From Baekduia alba (GTDB lineage Bacteria; Actinomycetota; Thermoleophilia; Solirubrobacterales; Solirubrobacteraceae): a stretch of 64,000 nucleotides of DNA. This document shows, one piece after another, positions 33,538 through 41,025 of the stretch. Every line of letters starts with the position of its first letter. The first letter of the stretch is position 1. The notes under the pieces were generated by a model. That model did not search any database. It saw nothing but the letters and a program-made list of their open reading frames with translations, and was not told the DNA's origin. Location of the stretch: contig NZ_CP114013.1 in assembly GCF_028416635.1 (NCBI RefSeq), forward strand, positions 3,906,001-3,970,000, given 5' to 3'. A program made the translations under genes and the position numbers.

Positions 33538-33559
33538 GCGGCCCTGCACGTCGGCGGCC

Positions 33560-33973
33560 TCAGCACTTGTCCTTGGTCGCGTCCTGGAAGCCCTGCGCGG
33601 CGGTGACGACGCTCGCCACGTTCTGCCCGACCTGCACGGCGCCCGCGGCCGAGGGCGCGGAGGCCAACGTCTTGACCGACGTGTCGAGCGCCGAGACCGA
33701 CGTTCTGAGCGCGGAGGTCTGCTGCGGGAAGTCGTCCTTGGCGGAGGCCACCAGCGCCTTCGCGCTGTCGTTGACCTTGGTCAGCTGCGTCTGGATCGCG
33801 CTGACGCTGGTGAGGTTGACGCTCTTGAGGTCGCTGACCGACTGCTGCAGGTCGCTGCGGTCGCCGCAGTAGCCGGGCTTGTCGCTGCTCGAGTTGCCGC
33901 AGGCGGCGAGCAGGGCGGCCGCCGCGACGGCGAGGGTCGCGGAGCCGATGAGGCGTGGCGTCGGGGAGCGCAT
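33560..33973 (-). CDS. Predicted lipoprotein
   Basis: 137 aa. The signal peptide ends in the lipobox LLAAC (residues 21-25), so the mature protein would be lipidated at Cys25 and sit on the outer face of the membrane. The rest is Ser/Ala/Asp-rich and helical with coiled-coil-like spacing (SALRTSVSALDTSVKTLAS). Two Cys occur in the mature part (YCGDRS and the C-terminal DKC) and may pair. ATG 33973 lies 35 nt from palindrome 10. Confidence 0.75.
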   Translation of the reverse strand: MRSPTPRLIGSATLAVAAAALLAACGNSSSDKPGYCGDRSDLQQSVSDLKSVNLTSVSAIQTQLTKVNDSAKALVASAKDDFPQQTSALRTSVSALDTSVKTLASAPSAAGAVQVGQNVASVVTAAQGFQDATKDKC

Positions 33974-34008
33974 CGTCGGGCGACCGTACGGCCCTCGACC
34001 GCGGCGCA

Positions 34009-34029
34009 CATCATCCGCAACGGATGAGG
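34009..34029. promoter_or_regulatory. 21-bp palindrome, site 10 (lipoprotein)
   Basis: Left half CATCATCCG, spacer CAA, right half CGGATGAGG, the most symmetrical copy. Leftward, TACGGT closes with a T at 33983 (26 nt), and the start codon follows a 35-nt gap. No gene is served on the right. Confidence 0.75.
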
Positions 34030-34130
34030 CCGGCCGACACGACGCCGCCGTCGCCACCCCGACGAACGGGTAGTCGGCGGCGCCCGGACGATTGCGGTCG
34101 CCGCCGTGCGGGTCGAAGATCGCGGGCGAC

Positions 34131-34249
34131 CGACACGATCGGGACATCGTGTCGGCCCTGTCGCGAGACGCTCCTAGGACCCTGCGCATGGGAGCGCGGC
34201 TCGCCTCCTGGAACGTCGAGGGGCTCGCTGCGATGCGAGCCCCTCGACG
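34131..34249. other. Cluster of three inverted repeats in a gene-free stretch
   Basis: The 355-bp interval before the YihY gene contains three stems. The first is a perfect 9-bp stem CGACACGAT (34131-34139) with its complement at 34146-34154. The second is a 6-bp stem CGCTCC (34169-34174) with 34191-34196. The third is a perfect 15-bp stem (34214-34228 with 34235-34249, loop TGCGAT) containing GAGGGGCTCGC. It has no T-tract. Possible uses are a terminator, a transposon end, or a structured leader for the downstream gene. No coding frame is supported here. Confidence 0.5.
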
Positions 34250-34296
34250 CGCCGCGACGGCTCAGAGCCGGCCGGAGCGGGTACAACCGTCGGCTC

Positions 34297-34332
34297 ATGC
34301 GCTCTGCCCGTTCCCTGCGACGTGCTCGATGA
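34297..34332 (+). CDS. Possible 11-codon leader peptide of the YihY gene
   Basis: ATG 34297 opens a frame reading MRSARSLRRAR whose TGA overlaps the YihY ATG (ATGA). Such an overlap would couple initiation of the membrane protein, which itself lacks a clear ribosome site. It is Arg/Ser-rich. Support is only positional. Confidence 0.3.
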   Translation: MRSARSLRRAR

Positions 34333-35228
34333 GCGCACGGCGCAGGCTGCGCGCGGCGCCGGTCGTCCTGCTGCGCACGGGGCGGGCGTTCTACGACGAC
34401 CAGATGACCCATCACGCGGCGGCGCTGACCTACTACGCGTTGATGTCGCTCTTCCCGGCGCTGCTGCTCGCCGTGTCGATCCTCGGCCTGGTCGGCCAGT
34501 ACCCGGCGACCTACGACGCGATCCTCGGGTACCTGCGCGACGTCGTGCCGCCGTCGGCGCTCGTCCCGCTCGACAGCTCGCTGCGCACCGCGCTGCAGCA
34601 GAAGGGCACCGCGACGACGACGCTGGCCATCAGCGTCGTCGTCACGCTCTACGGCACGACGGGCGCGCTGGAGGCCGCGCGCCGCGCGCTGAACGTCGTC
34701 TTCGACGCCGACGGCGGCCGGCGGTTCGTCGTGCGCAAGGCGATCGACGTCGTCAGCACGGTCGTGTTGATGGCGCTGGTGCTGGTCAGCCTGGTCCTCG
34801 TCTTCGTCGGCGGCCACCTCGCGGAGGACCTGCTGGGCTTCCTCGGGCTGGGCGAGACCGTCGTGCGGATCTGGGACCTCGCCCGGTGGCCGGCGGCGGT
34901 GGCCGTCGCCATGCTGGTGTTCTCCTACATCTACTGGGTGACGCCCGACGTGCGCCAGCGCTCGTTCCGCTGGGTGACGCCGGGCGCGGTCGCCGGCGTG
35001 ACGGTGTGGCTGCTCGGCTCGGCGGGGTTCTCGATCTACGTGAGCCGGGTCGCCGACGTCGGCGCGGTGTACGGCGCGTTCGCGGGCGCGATCATCCTCG
35101 TGGCCTGGCTGTGGCTGACCAACGTCGCGCTGCTGTTCGGCGCCGAGCTCAACGCGGAGATCGAGCGCGAGCAGCAACTCGGCGAGGGCGTGCCCGAGCA
35201 CGCGACGCTGGATCTCCCGAACCGCTGA
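34329..35228 (+). CDS. YihY/virulence-factor BrkB family membrane protein
   Basis: 299 aa, six membrane helices. The family signature begins HHAAALTYYALMSLFPALLL near 28 and continues with VTLYGTTGALEAARRALNVVF near 105. The C-terminal GAVYGAFAGAIILVAWLWL leads into the FGAELNAEIER motif, where the family normally ends. Often mislabelled ribonuclease BN; the real function is unknown. The 3' end overlaps the convergent LysR gene by 80 bp. Confidence 0.9.
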   Translation: MSARRRLRAAPVVLLRTGRAFYDDQMTHHAAALTYYALMSLFPALLLAVSILGLVGQYPATYDAILGYLRDVVPPSALVPLDSSLRTALQQKGTATTTLAISVVVTLYGTTGALEAARRALNVVFDADGGRRFVVRKAIDVVSTVVLMALVLVSLVLVFVGGHLAEDLLGFLGLGETVVRIWDLARWPAAVAVAMLVFSYIYWVTPDVRQRSFRWVTPGAVAGVTVWLLGSAGFSIYVSRVADVGAVYGAFAGAIILVAWLWLTNVALLFGAELNAEIEREQQLGEGVPEHATLDLPNR

Positions 35229-36147
35229 GCGACGTCGTGGCGACGAACGCGTCGCGCAGCGCCAGCGCGGCCGGCAGGGTGCTGCCGTCCGCGGCCACGG
35301 CGACGGCGACCGCGCGGCCGGGCGCCGGGTCCAGCGCCCGGATGACCGCGCCGTCGCCGTCGCGCTGGCCCATGAGCCGGGGCAGGACGGCGACGCCCAT
35401 GCCGGCGGCCGCGAGGCTGCGGGCCGCGGCGTGGTCGTCGGTGGTCAGGGCGACGTCGGGCGTGAACCCGACCTCCACGCAGCGGCGGCGCACGAGCGCC
35501 GCACAGGCCGCGCCGCTGGCGAGGATCCAGCGCTCGCCGGCGAGCGCGCTGAGCGCCACGGGGTCGGCGCCCGCCTGCGGATGCGCCTCCGGCAGCGCGA
35601 CGTCCATCGGGTCGGTGCCCAGCGGCGCGAGGTCCAGGCCGGTGCGGTCGAGCGTCGGATGGGCCGGGTCGTCGAAGACGATGGCGAGGTCGAGCGCGCC
35701 CCGCCGGACGAGGTCGGCGCCCACGTCGACCTCGCGCTCGTCGACCATCACCGACACGCTCGGGTGGGCGGCGCCGAAGTGGCGCAGCGCCGCCGGCAGG
35801 GCGCCGACCGTCGCGCTGGCGAAGATGCCGAGCCGCACGGTCCCGCCGGCCGAGCGCAGCAGGTCGGTCAGCTCGCGCTCGGCGTCGCGCAGCCGGCCCG
35901 ACAGCTCGGCGGCGTGACGGGCCAGCAGCGCGCCCGCGGCCGTGGGGCGCACGCCGCGGGCGTGGCGGACCAGCAGCGGCGCGCCGACCTGGCGCTCGAG
36001 GGCGGAGACGTGCTGGCTGACCGCGGCCGGCGAGAACCGCAGCTCCCGCGCGGCATCGGTCATCGAGCCGCCCTCGACGACGGCCAGGAACACTTCGAGA
36101 CGGCGGGGGTCGAGCTTCAAGCTGTGCTTAACGTACACCGCGGACAT
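35149..36147 (-). CDS. LysR-family transcriptional regulator
   Basis: 332 aa from ATG 36147. The N-terminal helix-turn-helix includes RRLEVFLAVVEGGSMTDAA and SPAAVSQHVSALERQVG, followed by a two-lobed ligand-binding domain (TVRLGIFASATVGALPAAL onward). A TTG at 36120 (giving LKLDPRRLEVF) would match the usual LysR start better and would leave the TGTGCTT repeats outside the coding sequence. Divergent from phzF, which it probably controls together with the downstream ridA gene. The Arg-rich C-terminal tail overlaps the YihY gene. Effector unknown. Confidence 0.9.
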   Translation of the reverse strand: MSAVYVKHSLKLDPRRLEVFLAVVEGGSMTDAARELRFSPAAVSQHVSALERQVGAPLLVRHARGVRPTAAGALLARHAAELSGRLRDAERELTDLLRSAGGTVRLGIFASATVGALPAALRHFGAAHPSVSVMVDEREVDVGADLVRRGALDLAIVFDDPAHPTLDRTGLDLAPLGTDPMDVALPEAHPQAGADPVALSALAGERWILASGAACAALVRRRCVEVGFTPDVALTTDDHAAARSLAAAGMGVAVLPRLMGQRDGDGAVIRALDPAPGRAVAVAVAADGSTLPAALALRDAFVATTSLSGSGDPASRARARPRRVAARARSPR

Positions 36148-36161
36148 CCTCGTTGTGCTTG
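36123..36161. promoter_or_regulatory. LysR/PhzF divergent control region
   Basis: Two direct copies of TGTGCTT (36123-36129 and 36154-36160), 31 bp apart, lie in an unusually AT-rich stretch between the divergent LysR and PhzF genes. They are candidates for the LysR protein's binding sites. The first copy lies inside the LysR frame if ATG 36147 is used. Confidence 0.4.
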
Positions 36162-36179
36162 ATCCGCCACGGGCGCACG

Positions 36180-37070
36180 ATGTGGGGCGTGCCTGCTCTC
36201 CCCTTCGCCCTCGTCGACGTGTTCGCGACCACCCCGCTCGCCGGCAACCCGCTCGCGGTGGTCCTCGACGCCGACGCCCTCCCCGACGCGACGCTCCAGC
36301 AGATCGCCCGGGAGCTCAACCAGTCCGAGACGACGTTCGTCCTGCCCCCGCGCGACCCGAGCGTGACGCTGCGGCTGCGGTCGTTCACCGCCGACGGCTC
36401 CGAGGTCACCGGCGCCGGCCACAACGCGCTCGGCGCCTGGTGGTGGCTGGCGGAGACCGGGCGCGTCGAGGTCGGCGGGCTGCGCCAGGAGCTCGGCGAC
36501 GCGGTGCTCGACCTCGAGATCAGCCGCGCAGGCGAGCGGCTCGAGGTCGCGATGCGCCAGGCGGCGCCGACCGTCGGCGCCGCCGCCCCGGTCGCGGCGC
36601 TCGCGGCCCCGCTCGGGCTCGCGGTCGACCAGCTCCGCGACGGCGGGGCGCAAGTCGTCTCCACCGGCGCCGCGCACCTGCTCGTCGAGGCCCGCGACGA
36701 GCAGGCCGTCGACGCCGCCCGCCCCGACGCCCCGGCCCTGGCCGCGGCGCTCGCCGACGCCGGCGCGCAGGGCTGCTACCTGTTCGCGCGCCGCGCCCCG
36801 GGCGCCGACGCCGCCGCCTACGCGCGCTTCTTCAACCCGACCGTCGGCCTCTGGGAGGACCCGGCCACCGGCAGCGCCGCCGGCCCGTTGGCCTGGTGGA
36901 TCGCCGGCTCGGCCGGCCCGGCGCGGATCGGCATCGACCAAGGCCATGCCCTTGGTCGGCCCAGCCGGATCGCGGTCGCGGTCGACGGCGACGCGGTGAC
37001 GCTGCGCGGGTCGGCCGTGCTGACCGGCGACGGCAACCTGCACATCCCCGAGCACGAGGACCACGCATGA
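36180..37070 (+). CDS. PhzF-family isomerase
   Basis: 296 aa from ATG 36180 (GTG 36189 also possible). The fold's motifs are visible: N-terminal FALVDVFATTPLAGNPLAVV, catalytic Glu in NQSETTFVLPP near 50, VTGAGHNALGAWW near 82, and WEDPATGSAAGPLAWW near 225. Members are diaminopimelate-epimerase-like isomerases; PhzF itself isomerises a phenazine precursor, but no phenazine genes are present here, so the substrate is open. Overlaps ridA by 4 nt. Confidence 0.88.
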   Translation: MWGVPALPFALVDVFATTPLAGNPLAVVLDADALPDATLQQIARELNQSETTFVLPPRDPSVTLRLRSFTADGSEVTGAGHNALGAWWWLAETGRVEVGGLRQELGDAVLDLEISRAGERLEVAMRQAAPTVGAAAPVAALAAPLGLAVDQLRDGGAQVVSTGAAHLLVEARDEQAVDAARPDAPALAAALADAGAQGCYLFARRAPGADAAAYARFFNPTVGLWEDPATGSAAGPLAWWIAGSAGPARIGIDQGHALGRPSRIAVAVDGDAVTLRGSAVLTGDGNLHIPEHEDHA

Positions 37071-37483
37071 CGCCCGCCGACCCGCTCGCGATCGAGGCCG
37101 TCCCGGTGGCGCCCGACCGCTTCAGCGCCTACGCCTACTCGGCCGCGATCGCGGTCGGGAACCTGCTCTTCGTCTCCGGCCAGTCGTCGGTCGACGACGA
37201 CGGCGCCACCGTCGGCGCCGGCGACTTCGAGGCCCAGGGCCACCAGACGTTCCGCAACCTGCGGCGCGCGCTGGAAGCCGGCGGGTCCAGCCTGGCCGAC
37301 GTCGCGAAGGTCACGATCTTCCTGACCGACATGGCGCACATCGGCGCGGTCGTCGCGCTGCGCAAGCGGTACTTCACGGCGCCCTACCCCGCCGACAGCC
37401 TCGTCGAGGTCCGCGCGCTCTCGCGCCCCGAACTCGAGATCGAGATCGAGGCGATCGCCGTCCGGCGGCCGCCGGCGGGCTAG
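37067..37483 (+). CDS. RidA-family (YjgF/UK114) protein
   Basis: 138 aa. GNLLFVSGQSSVDDDGATVG, then FRNLRRALEAGGSSLADVAKV, then the C-terminal VEVRALSRPELEIEIEAIAV give the chorismate-mutase-like trimer fold. RidA proteins deaminate reactive enamine/imine intermediates released by PLP enzymes. It overlaps the PhzF ATGA, so the pair is translated together; a shared amino-acid catabolic role is likely but not shown. Confidence 0.88.
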   Translation: MTPADPLAIEAVPVAPDRFSAYAYSAAIAVGNLLFVSGQSSVDDDGATVGAGDFEAQGHQTFRNLRRALEAGGSSLADVAKVTIFLTDMAHIGAVVALRKRYFTAPYPADSLVEVRALSRPELEIEIEAIAVRRPPAG

Positions 37484-37543
37484 CCGGGCTCCTCGGCCGG
37501 CCGGCCGTCGCGTCGGCGCCGTCGCGTCCGTGGTCCGCGTGAC

Positions 37544-37559
37544 GCCGCCGCAGGGCGGC
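37544..37559. terminator. Possible bidirectional terminator stem
   Basis: A 6-bp perfect stem GCCGCC/GGCGGC with a GCAG loop lies between the convergent RidA and OsmC genes, with a GC-rich palindrome nearby. No T-run is present, so the call rests on position. Confidence 0.3.
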
Positions 37560-37575
37560 TGACCGCGCGCGGCCG

Positions 37576-38094
37576 CTAGCCCTCCGCCAAGCGCGCGGTG
37601 ACGGGCACGGGGTTGGCCACCGTGCTCGGGATCGGCGCGCGGCGGAGGGCGTGGTCGACCAGCGCGTCGAGCTCGAGGCGGTCGGCGTCGGCCTCCAGGT
37701 GCACGGTGATCCGGATCGCCTGGAAGCCCGGGTGGCCGTCGGCCAGGCCGTAGGCGGCGGGCAGGTTGACGTCGCCCTCGACGTCGACGCTCAGCCGCTC
37801 GATCCTGACGCCGCGCGTCGTCGCCGCGCCGGCCAGGCCGACGATCAGACACTGCCCCACCGCGCCGAGCAGGAGGTCTTCAGGGCTGGGCCCGGTGCCG
37901 GTCCCGGCCAGCTCGGCGGGCTCGTCGCCGGCCAGCGCGGGCTCCGGGCCCACGTGCGCCTCGGTGCGGTAGCCGCCGAGCCAGCGGACGCCGGCGGCGA
38001 AGCGCACCGGTTCGTCGCGCCGCGCGCGCAGCCGGTCGGCGGCCGCGCGCACCGCGGCCGGATCGACGCCGTTGATGCTCGTCGTAGCGGTCAT
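37576..38094 (-). CDS. OsmC-family protein with a single cysteine
   Basis: 172 aa. SPEDLLLGAVGQCLIVGLAG near 75 carries the first conserved Cys of OsmC/Ohr peroxidases. The second (usually in a CPxS context) is replaced by APIPST, and no other Cys exists. The protein may therefore work by a different chemistry or bind substrates instead of resolving peroxides, as in some YhfA-like members. Divergent from the ABC importer operon across an AT-rich interval. Confidence 0.8.
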   Translation of the reverse strand: MTATTSINGVDPAAVRAAADRLRARRDEPVRFAAGVRWLGGYRTEAHVGPEPALAGDEPAELAGTGTGPSPEDLLLGAVGQCLIVGLAGAATTRGVRIERLSVDVEGDVNLPAAYGLADGHPGFQAIRITVHLEADADRLELDALVDHALRRAPIPSTVANPVPVTARLAEG

Positions 38095-38189
38095 GACGCA
38101 GAGGCTACGCCATTTCGTGGCTTTTCCGATTGCCTTTGTGTAGATTGCCGCCCGCACGCACATGCACGAGCTCTTGGAGGTGCTCGACG

Positions 38190-39242
38190 ATGACCGATCC
38201 TCACGCGTCGCTTTCCCGACGCCAGCTGCTTCGCCGGACCGCCGTCGGCGCCGGCGTCCTGACCGTCGGCGGCGGCCTGCTCGCCGCCTGCGGCAGCGAT
38301 GACGACAACAACGCCGCGACCGCCAGCAGCGCCGGCAAGGCCGCGCCGGTGTCCAACAAGCCGATCGTCCTCGCTTGGGGCGGGGCGGCCTGCGAGGCGC
38401 CGCTGTACGCCGCCCACCACCTCGGCTACTTCAAGGACGAGGGGTTGAACATCAGCCTTCAGCAGGTCGGCGGCGACGCCCTGCACGACGCGGTGTCCAC
38501 CGGCAAGGTCGCCGGCGGCCCGGGCATCCTGTTCCAGTGGCTCAAGCCGATCGAGCAGGGCCTCAACGTCAAGCTCACCTCGGGCCTGCACGAGGGCTGC
38601 CTGCGGTTCGTCACGCCCAAGGACTCCGGGATCAAGACGCTCTCCGACGTCAAGGGCAAGACGATCGTCACCGACGAGATCAACGGCTCGGCGATGGCGT
38701 TCTTCTCGGTCGACCTCGCCAAGGCGGGGATCAACCCGGAGAAGGACGTCACCTGGAAGCAGGTGCCCTTCGACCAGGTCGCCAAGACGCTGTCCAAGGG
38801 CGTCGGCCAGGTCGCGGCGGCGCCGGACCCGGCCGCGTACTTCCCGCTGGACGACGGCTCGGCGATCCAGCTCGACACCAACCTCAACGCCCAGCACGTC
38901 AACGAGTACTGCTGCGTCACGGCGCTCAACGGCGACCTGGTCAAGAAGGACCCGGCCACCGCCGCGGCGATCGTCCGGGCGTGGGGACGCGGCTCGACCT
39001 GGGTCGGCAAGAACCTCCCGGCCGCCGCCCAGCTCGAGATCGACAACAAGTACGTCGCGGCGCCCAAGGAGCTGCTGGTCAAGCTGCTCGGGCAGTACGT
39101 GTGGGACCCGGGGTCCAAGGACCTGCAGGCGCAGCTCGAGAAGGGCGCGGTCGCGTTCAAGGGCACGGGCTACCTGGACTCCGGGACCGATCCGAAGCAG
39201 CTCGCGCAGCTGGCGTTCGCGCCGCTGCCGAACGTCGCCTAG
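38190..39242 (+). CDS. Nitrate/sulfonate/taurine-type ABC transporter substrate-binding lipoprotein
   Basis: 350 aa. It has a Tat-like signal SRRQLLRRTAVGAG followed by a lipobox LLAAC, so it is probably exported folded and lipid-anchored. The mature part fits the NMT1/SsuA fold (YAAHHLGYFKDEGLNISLQQ, GIKTLSDVKGKTIVTDEI, WGRGSTWVGKN). TGGAGG precedes the ATG. First gene of a three-gene importer (binding protein, permease, ATPase). The sulfur genes nearby favour an organosulfur ligand; this is inference. The upstream region 38105-38150 is AT-rich, with TAGATT as a likely -10. Confidence 0.85.
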   Translation: MTDPHASLSRRQLLRRTAVGAGVLTVGGGLLAACGSDDDNNAATASSAGKAAPVSNKPIVLAWGGAACEAPLYAAHHLGYFKDEGLNISLQQVGGDALHDAVSTGKVAGGPGILFQWLKPIEQGLNVKLTSGLHEGCLRFVTPKDSGIKTLSDVKGKTIVTDEINGSAMAFFSVDLAKAGINPEKDVTWKQVPFDQVAKTLSKGVGQVAAAPDPAAYFPLDDGSAIQLDTNLNAQHVNEYCCVTALNGDLVKKDPATAAAIVRAWGRGSTWVGKNLPAAAQLEIDNKYVAAPKELLVKLLGQYVWDPGSKDLQAQLEKGAVAFKGTGYLDSGTDPKQLAQLAFAPLPNVA

Positions 39243-39246
39243 CGCG

Positions 39247-40269
39247 ATGGCGACGACGGTCTCCCCCGCCGCGGTCGCCGACGCGGGCGTGCGCCAGGCC
39301 GGCGCGCGCTCGCGGTCGGCGGTGCGCGGCGGCGCCTGGGGCGCGGCGGCGGCGCTGGTCTGGGCGGGCGCGGCGGGCCTCACGCAGTGGTGGCCCAACC
39401 ACAACATCCTGCTCGCCTACACCGGCACGATCGTCGCGATCACCGCGGGCGTGGCGGTCGCGGTCGCCCTGGCCACCGTCGCCGGCACGCGGCTGCGGCC
39501 GGTCGGCGACTGGGTCCGCTGGGCCGGCCCGTGGCTGGTCGTCAGCGGGATCTGGGTCGCGGGCTGGCAGGTGCTGACGGCCAAGACTGGGGAGCTCGCT
39601 CCGCCCTACTGGGCGGCGCCGCAGGCGTTCGTCAACACGTTCCACGAGGACGGTTCGCTGCTGCTGGACAGCACGTGGCACTCGCTGCGGCTGCTGTTCA
39701 CGGGCTACGCGATCGGCGCGTCGATCGGCTTCCTCATGGGCGTGGCGATGGGCTGGTCGCAGCGCGTGAACTACTGGCTGCACCCGATCCTGCGCACGCT
39801 GGGCCCGATCCCGCCCGCCGCGCTGGTGCCGATCTTCTTCGTGATCCTCCCGTCGATCACGAGCGCGTCGATCCTGCTGGTGGCGATGGCCGCGTGGTTC
39901 CCGGTCACGATGCTCACCTACTCGGGCGTGTCGGTCGTCTCGCGCTCCTACTACGACGTGGCGCTGACGCTCGGCGCGCGGCCGCGCTTCCTCGTCTGGC
40001 GCGTGGCGGTGCCCGCCGCGCTGCCGTCGGTCTTCGTCGGCTTGTTCATGGGGTTGGGGATGACGTTCATCACCTTGGTCATCGCCGAGATGCTGGGCGC
40101 CAAGAACGGCCTGGGCTGGTACATCCAGTGGCAGCAGCGCTGGAGCGCCTACCCCAAGATGTACACCGCGATCCTGGTGATGGTCATCCTGTTCTCGGGG
40201 TTGATCACGCTGCTGTTCCGGACCCGCGGGCGGGTGCTGTCGTGGCAGAAGGAGCTGGTGCGCTGGTGA
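39247..40269 (+). CDS. ABC transporter permease, SsuC/TauC type
   Basis: 340 aa. Two extra N-terminal helices precede the usual six-helix permease core. The EAA loop, which contacts the ATPase, is DVALTLGARPRFLVWRVAVP near 238. The C-terminal region LIAEMLGAKNGLGWYI-type (here VIAEMLGAKNGLGWYIQ) is typical of the sulfonate/nitrate/taurine class. Starts 5 nt after the binding-protein gene and overlaps the ATPase gene. Confidence 0.88.
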   Translation: MATTVSPAAVADAGVRQAGARSRSAVRGGAWGAAAALVWAGAAGLTQWWPNHNILLAYTGTIVAITAGVAVAVALATVAGTRLRPVGDWVRWAGPWLVVSGIWVAGWQVLTAKTGELAPPYWAAPQAFVNTFHEDGSLLLDSTWHSLRLLFTGYAIGASIGFLMGVAMGWSQRVNYWLHPILRTLGPIPPAALVPIFFVILPSITSASILLVAMAAWFPVTMLTYSGVSVVSRSYYDVALTLGARPRFLVWRVAVPAALPSVFVGLFMGLGMTFITLVIAEMLGAKNGLGWYIQWQQRWSAYPKMYTAILVMVILFSGLITLLFRTRGRVLSWQKELVRW

Positions 40270-41015
40270 GCGCGCTCGACCTCGACCGCGTCTCGCACGC
40301 CTACGGCGACCTCGCGGTCCTCGACGACGTCTCGCTGGCCGCCGAGGCCGGCGAGCTCGTGGCGATCCTCGGCCCGTCGGGCTGCGGGAAGTCGACGTTG
40401 CTGCGCCTGCTGGCCGGGCTGGAGGCGCCGACCGCGGGCACGGTGGTCGTCGACGGCGCGGCGGTGTCCGGGCCGTCGCCGGAGCGCGCGCTGGTCTTCC
40501 AGGACCCAACGCTCTTCCCGTGGCGGACGGTCTGGCAGAACGTGGCGATCGGACCGCAGGCGCGCGGCCGGCTGGCCCAGGAGCGCGAGCGCGTAGATGA
40601 AGCCATTGCCTTGGTGGGCCTGGACGGCTTCGCCCATGTCCGCCCGCAGCAGCTCTCGGGCGGCATGGCGCAGCGCGCGGCGCTGGCGCGGGCGCTCGTC
40701 AACAGGCCGTCCCTGCTGCTGCTCGACGAGCCGCTCGGCCGGCTCGACGCGCTCACCCGGCTGACGATGCAGCGCGAGCTGCTGCGGCTTTGGGAGGGCG
40801 GCGGCTTCACCGCGCTGCTCGTCACCCACGACGTCGACGAGGCGCTGGTGCTCGCCGACCGCGTGATCGTGATGAGCCCGCGGCCGGCGCGGATCCTCGC
40901 CGACGTGCACGTGGACCTGCCACGCCCGCGCGCCCACGACGACCCGCGGCTGATCGACCTGCGCCGCGAGGTCCTGGGCCTGCTGGGCTTCGACGAGGTC
41001 CCGGCGGCGCGGTGA
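40266..41015 (+). CDS. ABC transporter ATPase, SsuB/TauB type
   Basis: 249 aa, GTG start overlapping the permease stop (GTGA). Walker A GPSGCGKST near 38, Q-loop FQDPTLFPW near 78, signature LSGGMAQRAALARAL near 127, Walker B LLLLDEPLGRLD near 150 and switch His in VTHDVDEALVLADR near 183. FQDPTLFPWRTVWQN is characteristic of the nitrate/sulfonate/taurine family. It powers the importer encoded just upstream. Confidence 0.92.
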   Translation: MSALDLDRVSHAYGDLAVLDDVSLAAEAGELVAILGPSGCGKSTLLRLLAGLEAPTAGTVVVDGAAVSGPSPERALVFQDPTLFPWRTVWQNVAIGPQARGRLAQERERVDEAIALVGLDGFAHVRPQQLSGGMAQRAALARALVNRPSLLLLDEPLGRLDALTRLTMQRELLRLWEGGGFTALLVTHDVDEALVLADRVIVMSPRPARILADVHVDLPRPRAHDDPRLIDLRREVLGLLGFDEVPAAR

Positions 41016-41025
41016 GCGCGGACGG

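Noticed and set aside
2917-34029. The 21-bp palindromes as terminator hairpins or REP-like repeats
   Set aside because: They sit at fixed distances upstream of start codons with a T at constant offset, often between divergent genes where no transcript ends, which fits an operator and not a terminator.
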